In this document: positions 1 through 7,250 of the stretch, piece by piece
Position numbering within the stretch: position 1 is the first letter of the stretch
Layout of the letters: every line of letters begins with the position of its first letter
From: Accumulibacter sp.
Lineage (GTDB): Bacteria > Pseudomonadota > Gammaproteobacteria > Burkholderiales > Rhodocyclaceae
Length of the DNA stretch: 7,520 nt
Direction: 5' to 3'
NCBI GenBank assembly: GCA_031276375.1
Contig: JAISNE010000168.1
Span: 1-7,520, forward strand
Translations under genes and position numbers: made by a program
Notes under the pieces: generated by a model
The model's database searches: none
Told to the model about the DNA's origin: nothing
What the model saw: the letters and a program-made list of their open reading frames with translations, nothing else

Positions 1-25
1 GAACTCGCGTTCGCCTTTCGGTAAG

Positions 26-102
26 TGGCGGAGTGGACGGGACTCGAACCCGCGACCCCCGGCGTGACAGGCCGGTATTCTAACCAACTGAACTACCACT
101 CC
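26..102 (-). tRNA. tRNA-Asp (GTC anticodon)
   Basis: A complete 77-nt cloverleaf reads on the minus strand. The 7-bp acceptor stem GGAGTGG/CCACTCC is perfect. The D arm is GTTC/GAAT with one G-T wobble, the anticodon arm is CCGGC-CTGTCAC-GCCGG with anticodon GTC, the variable loop is GGGTC, and the T arm carries TTCGAGT. The discriminator is G73, as expected for tRNA-Asp, and the 3' CCA is encoded (positions 28-26). It follows tRNA-Val by 58 nt and is probably on the same transcript. Confidence 0.97.
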
Positions 103-160
103 AATCGCACGGCGCGTACCAAGCGTACGAACGAATTTCAATGATCTGGTCCCGTGGGCG

Positions 161-236
161 TGGTGGGTGCTGACGGGGTCGAACCGCCGACATCCAGCTT
201 GTAAGGCTAGCGCTCTACCAACTGAGCTAAGCACCC
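161..236 (-). tRNA. tRNA-Val (TAC anticodon)
   Basis: A complete 76-nt cloverleaf reads on the minus strand. The acceptor stem is GGGTGCT/AGCACCC, the D arm GCTC/GAGC, and the anticodon arm CTAGC-CTTACAA-GCTGG with anticodon TAC and one T-G wobble. The T arm is GGCGG/CCGTC with a TTCGACC loop, the discriminator is A73, and CCA is encoded (163-161). Its 5' end lies only 16 nt after the hupB stop codon, so it is probably cut from a hupB-tRNA transcript rather than having its own promoter; that is inference from spacing. Confidence 0.97.
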
Positions 237-252
237 CCAAGCGCAAAGGCGG

Positions 253-525
253 CTAGTCTACAGCATCTCTGAGGCCTTTGCCAGCCCGGAATTTCGGCGC
301 CCAGCCGGCCTCGATCGTGAGCACGGCTCCGGTCCGCGGATTGCGCCCGGTACGCGCCGGGCGCCTGCTCGCATAGAACGTGCCAAACCCGGCCAGGGCG
401 ACTTCTTCCCTGTTCTTCAGGCTTGTCTTGACCGCCGCGATCACGGCGTCCAGCGCGCGCCCGGCGGCGGCCTTGGAAATATCGGCGGAAATGGCGATCT
501 CTTCGATCAACTCGGACTTGTTCAT
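253..525 (-). CDS. hupB: DNA-binding protein HU-beta
   Basis: This is a histone-like HU protein of 90 residues, the normal family length. HU dimers bend and compact DNA in the nucleoid through two beta-ribbon arms. Visible family marks are the N-terminus [11 protein letters not shown], the helical dimerisation half (about 1-45), GFGTF at 46-50, the DNA-intercalating arm tip RNPRTG at 61-66, and the closing [13 protein letters not shown]. An in-frame start 37 codons upstream exists, but its extra residues resemble no HU. The ATG at 525 has GGAG nine bases upstream (535-538) and fits the family N-terminus, so I chose it. Trp75 stands where HU proteins usually carry a smaller or basic residue. 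It lies 314 nt after lon, the usual neighbour in proteobacteria, and 16 nt before tRNA-Val. The hupA/hupB distinction rests on this context. Confidence 0.95.
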   Translation of the reverse strand: MNKSELIEEIAISADISKAAAGRALDAVIAAVKTSLKNREEVALAGFGTFYASRRPARTGRNPRTGAVLTIEAGWAPKFRAGKGLRDAVD

Positions 526-621
526 CCCAAAATGCTCCGGCTGGAAACCTGCCCCATCAGGGGAAAATCCGGCATGGAAGAAGCACAGGCTCCACCATTG
601 CCGTGCCGCCCGGTCACGGGC

Positions 622-667
622 GTCGATTGATACCAAGTTGCGCTCAACAGGTCGTTGATACTCAAGT
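622..667 (-). repeat. imperfect direct repeat upstream of hupB
   Basis: Two related segments, 622-638 and 651-667, read on the minus strand as ACTTGGTATCAATCGAC and ACTTGAGTATCAACGAC. They are the same except for two single-base indels, and start 29 bp apart. They lie about 100-140 bp upstream of the hupB start, where promoter or regulator sites would be expected. No function is shown by the sequence alone. Confidence 0.4.
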
Positions 668-723
668 CTGGCCTGTCAAGATTTCGGTCATTTCTGGCTT
701 TTTAAAACGAGGCAGTCAAAATA

Positions 724-798
724 CCCGTCATTCCCGCGCAGGCGGGAATCCAGAAAAGGCGCGGGAGGCTGGATTCCCGCCTGCGTGGGAATGACGGG
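724..798. repeat. REP-like palindromic repeat pair
   Basis: Two 30-nt arms (724-753 and 769-798) are inverted copies with a single mismatch at 786, separated by a 15-nt loop. Each arm is itself a small palindrome (ATTCCCGC...GGCGGGAAT), so the unit can fold as one long hairpin or as two short ones. The core GTCATTCCCGC...GGCGGGAATCC is a widespread dispersed REP-type motif in proteobacterial intergenic regions; this type is thought to be moved by REP-associated tyrosine transposases. No target duplication is obvious at the edges. It lies 42 nt after the lon stop codon and may stabilise the lon mRNA 3' end or limit readthrough into hupB. Confidence 0.85.
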
Positions 799-806
799 CA
801 GGGAAA

Positions 807-827
807 CCTGATCCCTGATCCCTGATC
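807..827. repeat. 7-bp tandem repeat, three copies
   Basis: Three perfect head-to-tail copies of CCTGATC fill 807-827, followed by a degenerate CCCGATT. They sit between the REP-like palindrome and the lon stop codon. They do not overlap a gene, so copy-number change would alter only the lon 3' untranslated region. Confidence 0.75.
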
Positions 828-833
828 CCCGAT

Positions 834-850
834 TCACGCTCAATGCGTGA
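834..850 (-). other. hairpin spanning the lon stop codon
   Basis: TCACGC (834-839) and GCGTGA (845-850) form a perfect 6-bp stem around a 5-nt loop that contains the lon TGA stop (840-842). No T-run follows on either strand, so it is not a standard intrinsic terminator. It may be chance or a 3'-end structure. Confidence 0.35.
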
Positions 851-3254
851 CGATGGATTGCGCGGCCGGATTCTCGGCCGGCGCATTCACCACCGGCGCG
901 GCGCTTTCTTCCGGCAAGGGGGCCGGCAGACGCTCCAGCGAGAGCTCCAGCACCTTGTCGATCCACTTCACCGGAATGATTTCCAGCTTGTTCTTGATGT
1001 TGTCGGGAATTTCGGCCAGGTCGCGCACGTTCTCCTCGGGGATCAGCACGCGCTGTAGGCCGCCGCGCACGGCCGCCAGCAGCTTTTCCTTCAATCCGCC
1101 GATCGGCAGCACTTCGCCGCGCAAGGTGATTTCGCCGGTCATCGCCACGTCGCAGCGCACCGGGATGCCCGTCAGCACCGACACCATCGCCGTGCACAGG
1201 CCGATGCCCGCCGACGGACCGTCCTTCGGAATCGCGCCTTCCGGCAGGTGGATGTGGATGTCGTTCTTCTGGTAGAAATCGTCGACGATGCCCAGCGAAC
1301 GGGAACGCTTGCGCACGACGGACAGCGCGGCCTGCACCGATTCCTGCATCACTTCGCCGAGTTTGCCGGTGGTGATCGTCTTGCCCTTGCCGGGCAGGAC
1401 AACCGACTCGATGGTCAGCAGTTCGCCGCCGACCTCGGTCCAGGCCAGGCCGGTCACCTGCCCGATCTGATTCTCGCGTTCGGCGACGCCGAAGCTGTAG
1501 CGGCGCACGCCGAGGAATTTGTCGAGATTGCGCGACGATACGGCCATCCGCTGTTGTTTCTTCCTGAGCAGCAGCGTTTTGACCACCTTGCGGCAGATCT
1601 TGGAAATCTCGCGCTCCACGCCGCGCACGCCGGCCTCCCGCGTGTAGTAACGGACGATGTCGCGCAGCGCGCTGTCGGCGACCGTCAGTTCGGTTTTCTT
1701 GAGACCGGTGGCCTTCATCTGCTTGGGCAGCAGATAGCGGCTGGCGATGTTGATCTTTTCGTCCTCGGTGTAGCCGGACAAGCGGATCACTTCCATGCGG
1801 TCGAGCAGCGGCGGCGGGATGTTCATGGTGTTGGCGGTGGCCACGAACATCACTTCCGACAGGTCATATTCGACTTCGACGTAGTGGTCGACGAAGGTCG
1901 AATTCTGTTCCGGATCGAGCACTTCCAGCAGGGCCGAGCTGGGGTCGCCACGGAAGTCCTGGCCCATCTTGTCGACTTCGTCGAGCAGAAAGAGCGGATT
2001 CTTCACGCCGACCTTGGTCATGTTCTGCAATATCTTGCCCGGCATCGAGCCGATATAGGTACGGCGATGGCCGCGAATCTCGGCTTCGTCGCGCACGCCG
2101 CCCAGGCTCATGCGCACGAACTTGCGTCCGGTCGCCGTGGCGATCGATTGGCCGAGCGAGGTCTTGCCGACCCCCGGCGGCCCGACCAGGCACAGGATCG
2201 GCGCTTTCAGGCGGTCGACGCGCTGCTGCACGGCCAGATACTCGATGATGCGCTCCTTGACTTTTTCCAGTCCCCAGTGATCCTTGTCGAGCACCTTTTC
2301 GGCCGCCGCCAGATCGCGGCTGATGCGCGTCTTCTTGCGCCACGGCAGGCCGATCAGTGTTTCGATGAAGTTGCGCACGACGGTGGCCTCGGCGGACATC
2401 GGCGACATCAGCTTGAGTTTCTTCAACTCGGACTGCACCTTGGCCATGCCTTCCTTGCTCATGCCGGCGTCCTTGGCCTTCTTCTCCAGCTCCTCGAAAT
2501 CGGTGCCGTCCTCGCCTTCGCCCAATTCCTTCTGGATCGCCTTGACCTGCTCGTTCAGGTAATACTCGCGCTGGGTCTTCTCCATCTGGCGCTTGACGCG
2601 GCCGCGAATGCGCTTCTCGACCTGCAGGATGTCGATCTCGGTTTCCAGTTGCGACAGCAGGCGCTCGATGCGCGAGCGCACGTCGAACATCTCCAGCACC
2701 TCCTGCTTCTGTTCGAGCTTGAGCGGCAGGTGCGCGGCAATGGTGTCGGCAAGCCGGCCGGCTTCTTCGATCCCGGCGATCGAAGTGAGTATTTCCGGCG
2801 GAATCTTCTTGTTCAGCTTGATGTACTGGTCGAACTGGGCGATCACCGCCCGGCGCAGCGCCTCGACTTCGTGGTTGACGCCCTCCTCGCCGGCGGCCGG
2901 CGCCGCGCGGGCGATGAACATGCCGTCGCGCGCCTCGACGGCGTTGATGCGCGCGCGGCACGTTCCTTCGACCAGCACCTTGACGGTGCCGTCGGGCAAC
3001 TTGAGCATCTGCAGGATGTTGGCCACGCAGCCGATGCCGTAAAGATCGTCGGTCTGGGGTTCATCCTTGACCGCCGATTTCTGCGCCACCAGCAAGATGC
3101 CCTTGCCGGACTCCATGGCCACCTCGAGCGCCTTGATCGACTTGGGCCGCCCGACGAACAGGGGAATCACCATGTGCGGGAAAACCACCACGTCGCGCAA
3201 GGGCAGCAGCGGAAGGACGGGCATCTCGCTGGAAAAGGAAAATTTGTCGGTCAT
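840..3254 (-). CDS. lon: ATP-dependent protease Lon (endopeptidase La)
   Basis: Lon is a cytoplasmic AAA+ serine protease that unfolds and degrades misfolded and short-lived regulatory proteins. The protein has 804 residues against 784 in E. coli. It has the Lon substrate-binding N-domain (about 11-205, starting PVLPLLPLRDVVVFP), a charged coiled-coil stretch (about 208-265), and the AAA+ module with Walker A GPPGVGKT at 358-365 and Walker B LFLLDEVDK at 421-429. The C-terminal protease domain carries the catalytic dyad: Ser681 in PKDGPSAG and Lys724 in GGLKEKLLAA, matching E. coli Ser679/Lys722. The last 25 or so residues are an Ala/Pro-rich tail with no catalytic role that I can see. The ATG at 3254 has GAGAG eight bases upstream. 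A sigma-32-type promoter lies directly upstream, so heat induction is expected. Confidence 0.98.
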   Translation of the reverse strand: MTDKFSFSSEMPVLPLLPLRDVVVFPHMVIPLFVGRPKSIKALEVAMESGKGILLVAQKSAVKDEPQTDDLYGIGCVANILQMLKLPDGTVKVLVEGTCRARINAVEARDGMFIARAAPAAGEEGVNHEVEALRRAVIAQFDQYIKLNKKIPPEILTSIAGIEEAGRLADTIAAHLPLKLEQKQEVLEMFDVRSRIERLLSQLETEIDILQVEKRIRGRVKRQMEKTQREYYLNEQVKAIQKELGEGEDGTDFEELEKKAKDAGMSKEGMAKVQSELKKLKLMSPMSAEATVVRNFIETLIGLPWRKKTRISRDLAAAEKVLDKDHWGLEKVKERIIEYLAVQQRVDRLKAPILCLVGPPGVGKTSLGQSIATATGRKFVRMSLGGVRDEAEIRGHRRTYIGSMPGKILQNMTKVGVKNPLFLLDEVDKMGQDFRGDPSSALLEVLDPEQNSTFVDHYVEVEYDLSEVMFVATANTMNIPPPLLDRMEVIRLSGYTEDEKINIASRYLLPKQMKATGLKKTELTVADSALRDIVRYYTREAGVRGVEREISKICRKVVKTLLLRKKQQRMAVSSRNLDKFLGVRRYSFGVAERENQIGQVTGLAWTEVGGELLTIESVVLPGKGKTITTGKLGEVMQESVQAALSVVRKRSRSLGIVDDFYQKNDIHIHLPEGAIPKDGPSAGIGLCTAMVSVLTGIPVRCDVAMTGEITLRGEVLPIGGLKEKLLAAVRGGLQRVLIPEENVRDLAEIPDNIKNKLEIIPVKWIDKVLELSLERLPAPLPEESAAPVVNAPAENPAAQSIVTH

Positions 3255-3267
3255 TGATCTGGCTCTC

Positions 3268-3281
3268 GGATAGGCGTATCC
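3268..3281 (-). promoter_or_regulatory. short hairpin in the lon leader, next to the RBS
   Basis: In the predicted lon transcript, GGATA (3281-3277) pairs perfectly with TATCC (3272-3268) around a CGCC loop. The stem abuts the GAGAG ribosome-binding element (3267-3263). It does not cover that element, so a classic RNA-thermometer mechanism is not directly shown, but it could affect ribosome loading or mRNA 5'-end stability. Confidence 0.35.
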
Positions 3282-3301
3282 CCATCGTCACATGGGGATA
3301 C
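3276..3301. promoter_or_regulatory. perfect palindrome over the lon -10 element, possible operator
   Basis: GTATCCCCAT (3276-3285) and ATGGGGATAC (3292-3301) are perfect 10-bp inverted repeats around a 6-bp centre, CGTCAC. One arm contains the whole CCCCAT -10 hexamer of the lon promoter. The start point expected from the promoter (about 3282-3285) falls in or beside the other arm, so the full hairpin would not be in the mRNA. This favours a DNA-level role such as a dimeric regulator site. No T-run follows the stem in the direction of lon transcription, so it does not look like a clpX terminator. Confidence 0.5.
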
Positions 3302-3317
3302 AAAAATGGTTTTCAAG
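3290..3317 (-). promoter_or_regulatory. sigma-32 (RpoH) heat-shock promoter of lon
   Basis: On the minus strand a -35 CTTGAA (3317-3312) is followed after 14 nt by -10 CCCCATGT (3297-3290). Both hexamers match the E. coli sigma-32 consensus (CTTGAA, 13-17 nt, CCCCATnT) fully, and the spacing is in range. It lies wholly in the 84-nt clpX-lon gap. Transcription should start near 3282-3285, giving a leader of about 30 nt. E. coli lon is known to be sigma-32 dependent, which agrees. Confidence 0.85.
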
Positions 3318-3338
3318 CCGCGCCGCGGCGGCGGAATT

Positions 3339-4610
<1,272 letters not shown>

Positions 4611-4660
4611 TTCGGCCTACCTCGCTCCTTGGTTCGATCCGATGCCTGCAAGACAAACCA

Positions 4661-5299
4661 TCAACCCGCGTCGCGGCTCTGCAAAACCTTGTCGATCAGC
4701 CCGTAAGCCACCGCGTCTTCCGCCGACAGGAAATTGTCGCGGTCGGTATCGCGCTCGATCCGCTCGACCGGCTGCCCGCTGTGATGCGCCATGATCTCGT
4801 TGAGCTTGGCGCGCAGGGAAAGAATCTCCTTGGCATGGATGGCGACATCCGACGCCTGGCCCTGGAACCCGCCCATCGGCTGGTGAATCATCACGCGCGA
4901 ATTGGGCAGCGCGAAACGCTTGCCCTTGGCGCCGGCGCAGAGCAGGAAAGCGCCCATCGAACACGCCTGCCCCAGGCACAGCGTCGACACATCCGGCTTG
5001 ACGAACTGCATGGTATCGTAGATCGACAGCCCGGCCGACACCGACCCGCCCGGCGAATTGATGTAGAAATGAATCTCCTTGTCGGGATTTTCGGCTTCGA
5101 GGAAGAGAAGCTGCGCCACGACCAGATTGGCCGTCGTGTCGTTGACCGGCCCGACCAGGAAAATCACGCGCTCCTTCAAGAGACGGGAATAAATGTCGTA
5201 CGCGCGCTCGCCGCGACCGCTCTGCTCGACGACCATCGGCACCATGCCCAAGCCTTGCGGCTCCCAGCGATCTTCCATCGCCACGCGATCAAAACTCAT
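4661..5299 (-). CDS. clpP: ClpP, ATP-dependent Clp protease proteolytic subunit
   Basis: ClpP is the serine peptidase that forms the double-heptamer degradation chamber fed by ClpX. From the ATG at 5299 the protein has 212 residues. The triad is complete: Ser114 in GQACSMGAF, His139 in MIHQP and Asp188 in DTDRDNF, equivalent to E. coli Ser111/His136/Asp185. Other family marks are [12 protein letters not shown] (79-90), [19 protein letters not shown] and [12 protein letters not shown]. The reading frame is open to a TTG at 5332 that overlaps the tig stop. I prefer the ATG because it gives a family-like N-terminus (MSFD..., VPMVVEQ), and AAGGGGG lies six bases upstream. The short N-terminus is presumably a propeptide removed by self-cleavage, as in E. 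coli. Cys113 beside the nucleophile is unusual. It starts 29 nt after tig. Confidence 0.97.
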   Translation of the reverse strand: MSFDRVAMEDRWEPQGLGMVPMVVEQSGRGERAYDIYSRLLKERVIFLVGPVNDTTANLVVAQLLFLEAENPDKEIHFYINSPGGSVSAGLSIYDTMQFVKPDVSTLCLGQACSMGAFLLCAGAKGKRFALPNSRVMIHQPMGGFQGQASDVAIHAKEILSLRAKLNEIMAHHSGQPVERIERDTDRDNFLSAEDAVAYGLIDKVLQSRDAG

Positions 5300-5328
5300 G
5301 TCTTTCCCCCTTCTCCGGGCAATGCCGG

Positions 5329-6663
5329 TCAAGCGCGCTGGCCCATCAATTCATCGAAGGCGACGGCCTTGTCGACGACCCTGGCGCCCGCCAGCGCCCA
5401 CTCCACGACATTATCCTCGATGACCATGCCTTCGACCTCGGCGAGGCGCTGCGGCTGCGCATAATACCAGCGGACGATTTCTTCCGGGTGCTCGTAGCTT
5501 TGCGCGGCCTCCTCGACGACCAATCTGACCTGTTCGGGCCTGGCGCGCAAGTCGTTGGCCTTGACGATCTCGGAGAGCAGCAACCCGAGGCTGACGCGCC
5601 GCCGGGCCTTGCTGGCGAACCACTCGCGCCGTATCGGAAAGTCCTTGAGTTTCCGGCCGCTGCGCTGCTCCATGTCCTGACGGGCATTCTGCATCAAATG
5701 ATCGATCTCCGCCTCGACGAGCGCCTTCGGCGCTTCGACCGGATTGGCCTTGAGCAGAGCGTCCATGACCTGGTTCTTGACGCGGCTCTTCAGGCGGTTT
5801 TTCACTTCGCGTTTCAGATTGGCCTCGATTTCGGCGCGCATCTTGTCGACGTCGCCATCGGCGATGCCCAGCGCCCTGGCGAACGCGGCATCGATCTCCG
5901 GCAGGATCGCCTCGTTCACCTGCTTGACCGTGACGTCGAACGTGACCGTCTGCCCGGCTATGTCCCTGGCGTGGTAGTCGGCTGGGAAAGTCAGCTCGAA
6001 AGTCTTCGCTTCGCCCGCCTTGAGACCCGTTACCGCGTTCTCGAAATCCGCCAGCATCGCGCCTTCGCCGAGCACTATCGGATAATCCTTGGCTTCGCCG
6101 CCCTGGAACGTCTCGCCCCCCTTTTTGCCGAGGAAATCGACGACCACGCGATCGCCCCTGGCCGCCGCGCGATCGACCGGCTCGTAGCGGACACGCTGCC
6201 TGCGCAGCACGTTCAGGGTGCTCTCCAGCTCGGGCGCGCCGATTTCGAGGGTCGGGCGCTCGATCTCGATCCCCTCCAGACCGGCGACCTGGATCTCCGG
6301 GAAAACCTCGAACACCGCCGTAAACTCGAGCTGCGTCTCGCTTTCGGTCTCTTTCCGATCGATCCTCGGATTTCCCGCGACACGTATCTGCCGCGCCTTG
6401 ACGGCGTCGTCGAAGGATTTTTGCAGCGAGTCGTTCAGCGCGTCGACGTAGGCTTCCTGCCCATACTGCTGCTTGACGATGCTGAACGGCACCTTGCCCG
6501 GACGAAAGCCCGGCATCTTGAGTTTCCTGCTCATCCGCTTCAGGCGCTGATCGATGTCCTTGTCGAGGTCGGCGATGACGACCGACAGGTCCAGGCTGCG
6601 TTCGAGAACACTGGGCGGCGGCGGCGCGGCCTCGGCGGCGGGAGTCGTGGCGTTGGTTTCCAT
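5329..6663 (-). CDS. tig: trigger factor, ribosome-associated chaperone and PPIase
   Basis: Trigger factor binds the ribosome exit tunnel and shields nascent chains; its middle domain is an FKBP-type prolyl isomerase. The protein has 444 residues (E. coli 432). The N-terminal domain has the ribosome-docking motif GFRPGKVP at 52-59. The FKBP-like domain covers about 166-251 ([14 protein letters not shown]...FQGG), and the helical substrate-binding arms run from about 255 to the FDELMGQRA end. An Ala/Pro-rich segment at 6-18 makes the start about nine residues longer than E. coli before the docking motif. In the FKBP domain, GAMLADFE (201-208) replaces the E. coli GRMIPGFE. The frame is open 32 codons further up, but the ATG at 6663 has AAGGA nine bases upstream and gives a sensible start. 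It is first of the tig-clpP-clpX group. Confidence 0.97.
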   Translation of the reverse strand: METNATTPAAEAAPPPPSVLERSLDLSVVIADLDKDIDQRLKRMSRKLKMPGFRPGKVPFSIVKQQYGQEAYVDALNDSLQKSFDDAVKARQIRVAGNPRIDRKETESETQLEFTAVFEVFPEIQVAGLEGIEIERPTLEIGAPELESTLNVLRRQRVRYEPVDRAAARGDRVVVDFLGKKGGETFQGGEAKDYPIVLGEGAMLADFENAVTGLKAGEAKTFELTFPADYHARDIAGQTVTFDVTVKQVNEAILPEIDAAFARALGIADGDVDKMRAEIEANLKREVKNRLKSRVKNQVMDALLKANPVEAPKALVEAEIDHLMQNARQDMEQRSGRKLKDFPIRREWFASKARRRVSLGLLLSEIVKANDLRARPEQVRLVVEEAAQSYEHPEEIVRWYYAQPQRLAEVEGMVIEDNVVEWALAGARVVDKAVAFDELMGQRA

Positions 6664-7035
6664 CAAAATTATTCCTTGAGTCTCCGAAAAACGGGCTGAA
6701 AAAACAAAAATACATGCTCGAACATCACTTGCTGCGCGTGCGAGAGAAGGACGCCCCAATCCTTGCCATCCCCTGGGATTCTGGCCATTCGCGCGGGGAA
6801 ATGCGTGTTTCGGCGGTAATCCGCTCTTTCATCACACGGAAACGCCGAATTTTATCAGTTAATCCAGGGAATGGATGAGTCACGGTCGAGGATCGCCAGG
6901 GCAATCGCATTTACCCTTTTGGGACGAGTCCGAGCAAGGAAGCGCGATAGTCCGGGAGCCCCTGCCGCCCCAACCTGGCAAAGCGGCACGGCGGGACTCT
7001 GAATATCAGCGCGATGTCGCCGGGAGTTCGGCACG

Positions 7036-7216
7036 GTCAAGATACTCTTTGACTCAAGCCATATCCTGCTCGCGGCCTTGCTTTCCCTGCCGCTTTTCGG
7101 CCAGTTGCGGGGAGGGGGGGGAAGGCGCGCTGGTATCAGTCCTCTTTGTCGGGATCGTCGCGAAGTTCTTTTTCCTCCTGAAACAGCGGATGGACAGGGG
7201 CGGCGCGGCCGATTGA
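7036..7216 (+). pseudogene. possible frameshifted small membrane-protein gene
   Basis: Two plus-strand frames join into one protein-like reading if one G is removed from the 8-G run at 7114-7121. The first frame encodes VKILFDSSHILLAALLSL and then PLFGQLR. The second encodes GALVSVLFVGIVAKFFFLLK and then QRMDRGGAAD, with a TGA at 7214-7216. The joined product would be about 59 residues with two hydrophobic segments separated by a Gly-rich turn. GGGAG (7022-7026) sits nine bases before codon 7036, but that codon is GTC, not GTG or ATG, so the start would also be lost. The end is convergent with the MFS gene, 34 nt away. I recognise no family. It may be a decayed gene or only a chance hydrophobic frame. 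Confidence 0.3.
7114..7121 (+). repeat. run of eight G
   Basis: An uninterrupted G8 tract, preceded by GGGGA (7109-7113). It falls exactly where the two halves of the possible small membrane-protein frame go out of register. Such tracts are prone to slipped-strand length change or to sequencing error. Confidence 0.7.
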
Positions 7217-7236
7217 GGGCGTTTTCGCTCGATCGG
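7209..7236. terminator. hairpin between convergent frames, possible weak terminator
   Basis: CCGATTGAG (7209-7217) pairs with CTCGATCGG (7228-7236) as a 9-bp stem with one T-G wobble around a 10-nt loop. It begins 15 nt after the MFS stop codon in the MFS direction and overlaps the stop of the possible plus-strand frame. Neither side has a T-run, so it would not be an efficient intrinsic terminator; it may protect a 3' end. Confidence 0.35.
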
Positions 7237-7250
7237 ACGGCGGCTTCCGG

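Larger units (their letters stand above)
526..839. other. lon-hupB intergenic spacer
   Basis: This 314-nt gap has no credible gene. On the minus strand, from lon towards hupB, it holds a short tandem repeat, a REP-like palindrome, an A/T-rich stretch (about 696-723), an imperfect direct repeat (622-667), a 5-bp hairpin GCCCG/CGGGC with loop GTCA (608-621), and a 4-bp hairpin CCCC/GGGG (552-563) just upstream of the hupB ribosome binding site. A TTGACA -35-like hexamer on the minus strand is at 674-679, but the best -10-like match (TATCAA, 655-660) is only 13 nt away, too close for a standard sigma-70 promoter. The hupB promoter is probably here but I cannot fix its position. Confidence 0.6.
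6664..7250. other. long intergenic region upstream of tig
   Basis: This 587-nt gap has no intact gene that I recognise. The tig promoter should be in its low-coordinate part, but I see no convincing -35/-10 pair; TATTTT on the minus strand (about 6707-6712) lacks a good -35. A near-palindrome ATGCTCGAACAT (6714-6725) is followed on the minus strand by a T-rich run (about 6693-6712) and could be a weak terminator or a regulator site. A 35-codon minus-strand frame from 6832 has no ribosome binding site and no familiar sequence. The high-coordinate part holds the possible broken plus-strand gene, the 8-G run and a hairpin, listed separately. No RNA gene was recognised. Confidence 0.6.

Noticed and set aside
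526..636. N-terminal extension of hupB from an upstream start at 636
   Set aside because: The extra 37 residues are unlike any HU, and the internal ATG at 525 has GGAG at the right distance.
655..679. Sigma-70 promoter TTGACA...TATCAA for hupB
   Set aside because: The spacer is only 13 nt, outside the working range; at 16-18 nt there is no -10-like hexamer.
724..798. CRISPR-like repeat pair
   Set aside because: There are only two copies, in inverted orientation, with no spacer series and no cas genes; it fits a REP-type palindrome.
1248..3257. A 669-codon open frame on the plus strand opposite lon
   Set aside because: It mirrors the lon codons, is rich in His/Asp/Leu/Ala as expected from antisense of a high-GC gene, and shows no known domain. 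The similar long frames opposite clpX, clpP and tig are rejected for the same reason.
3302..3332. GC hairpin GCCGC/GCGGC after clpX followed by TTTTT, as a clpX terminator
   Set aside because: The T-run begins ten bases after a 5-bp stem, too far for an intrinsic terminator, and the segment between is the lon -35 element.
5300..5332. TTG start at 5332 for clpP, overlapping the tig stop
   Set aside because: The added 11 residues match no ClpP N-terminus, while the ATG at 5299 has a good ribosome binding site and a normal N-terminus.
6949..6966. Cobalamin-riboswitch-like segment AGTCCGGGAGCCCCTGCC
   Set aside because: It needs insertions to fit the B12 box, and the other conserved core elements are missing nearby.
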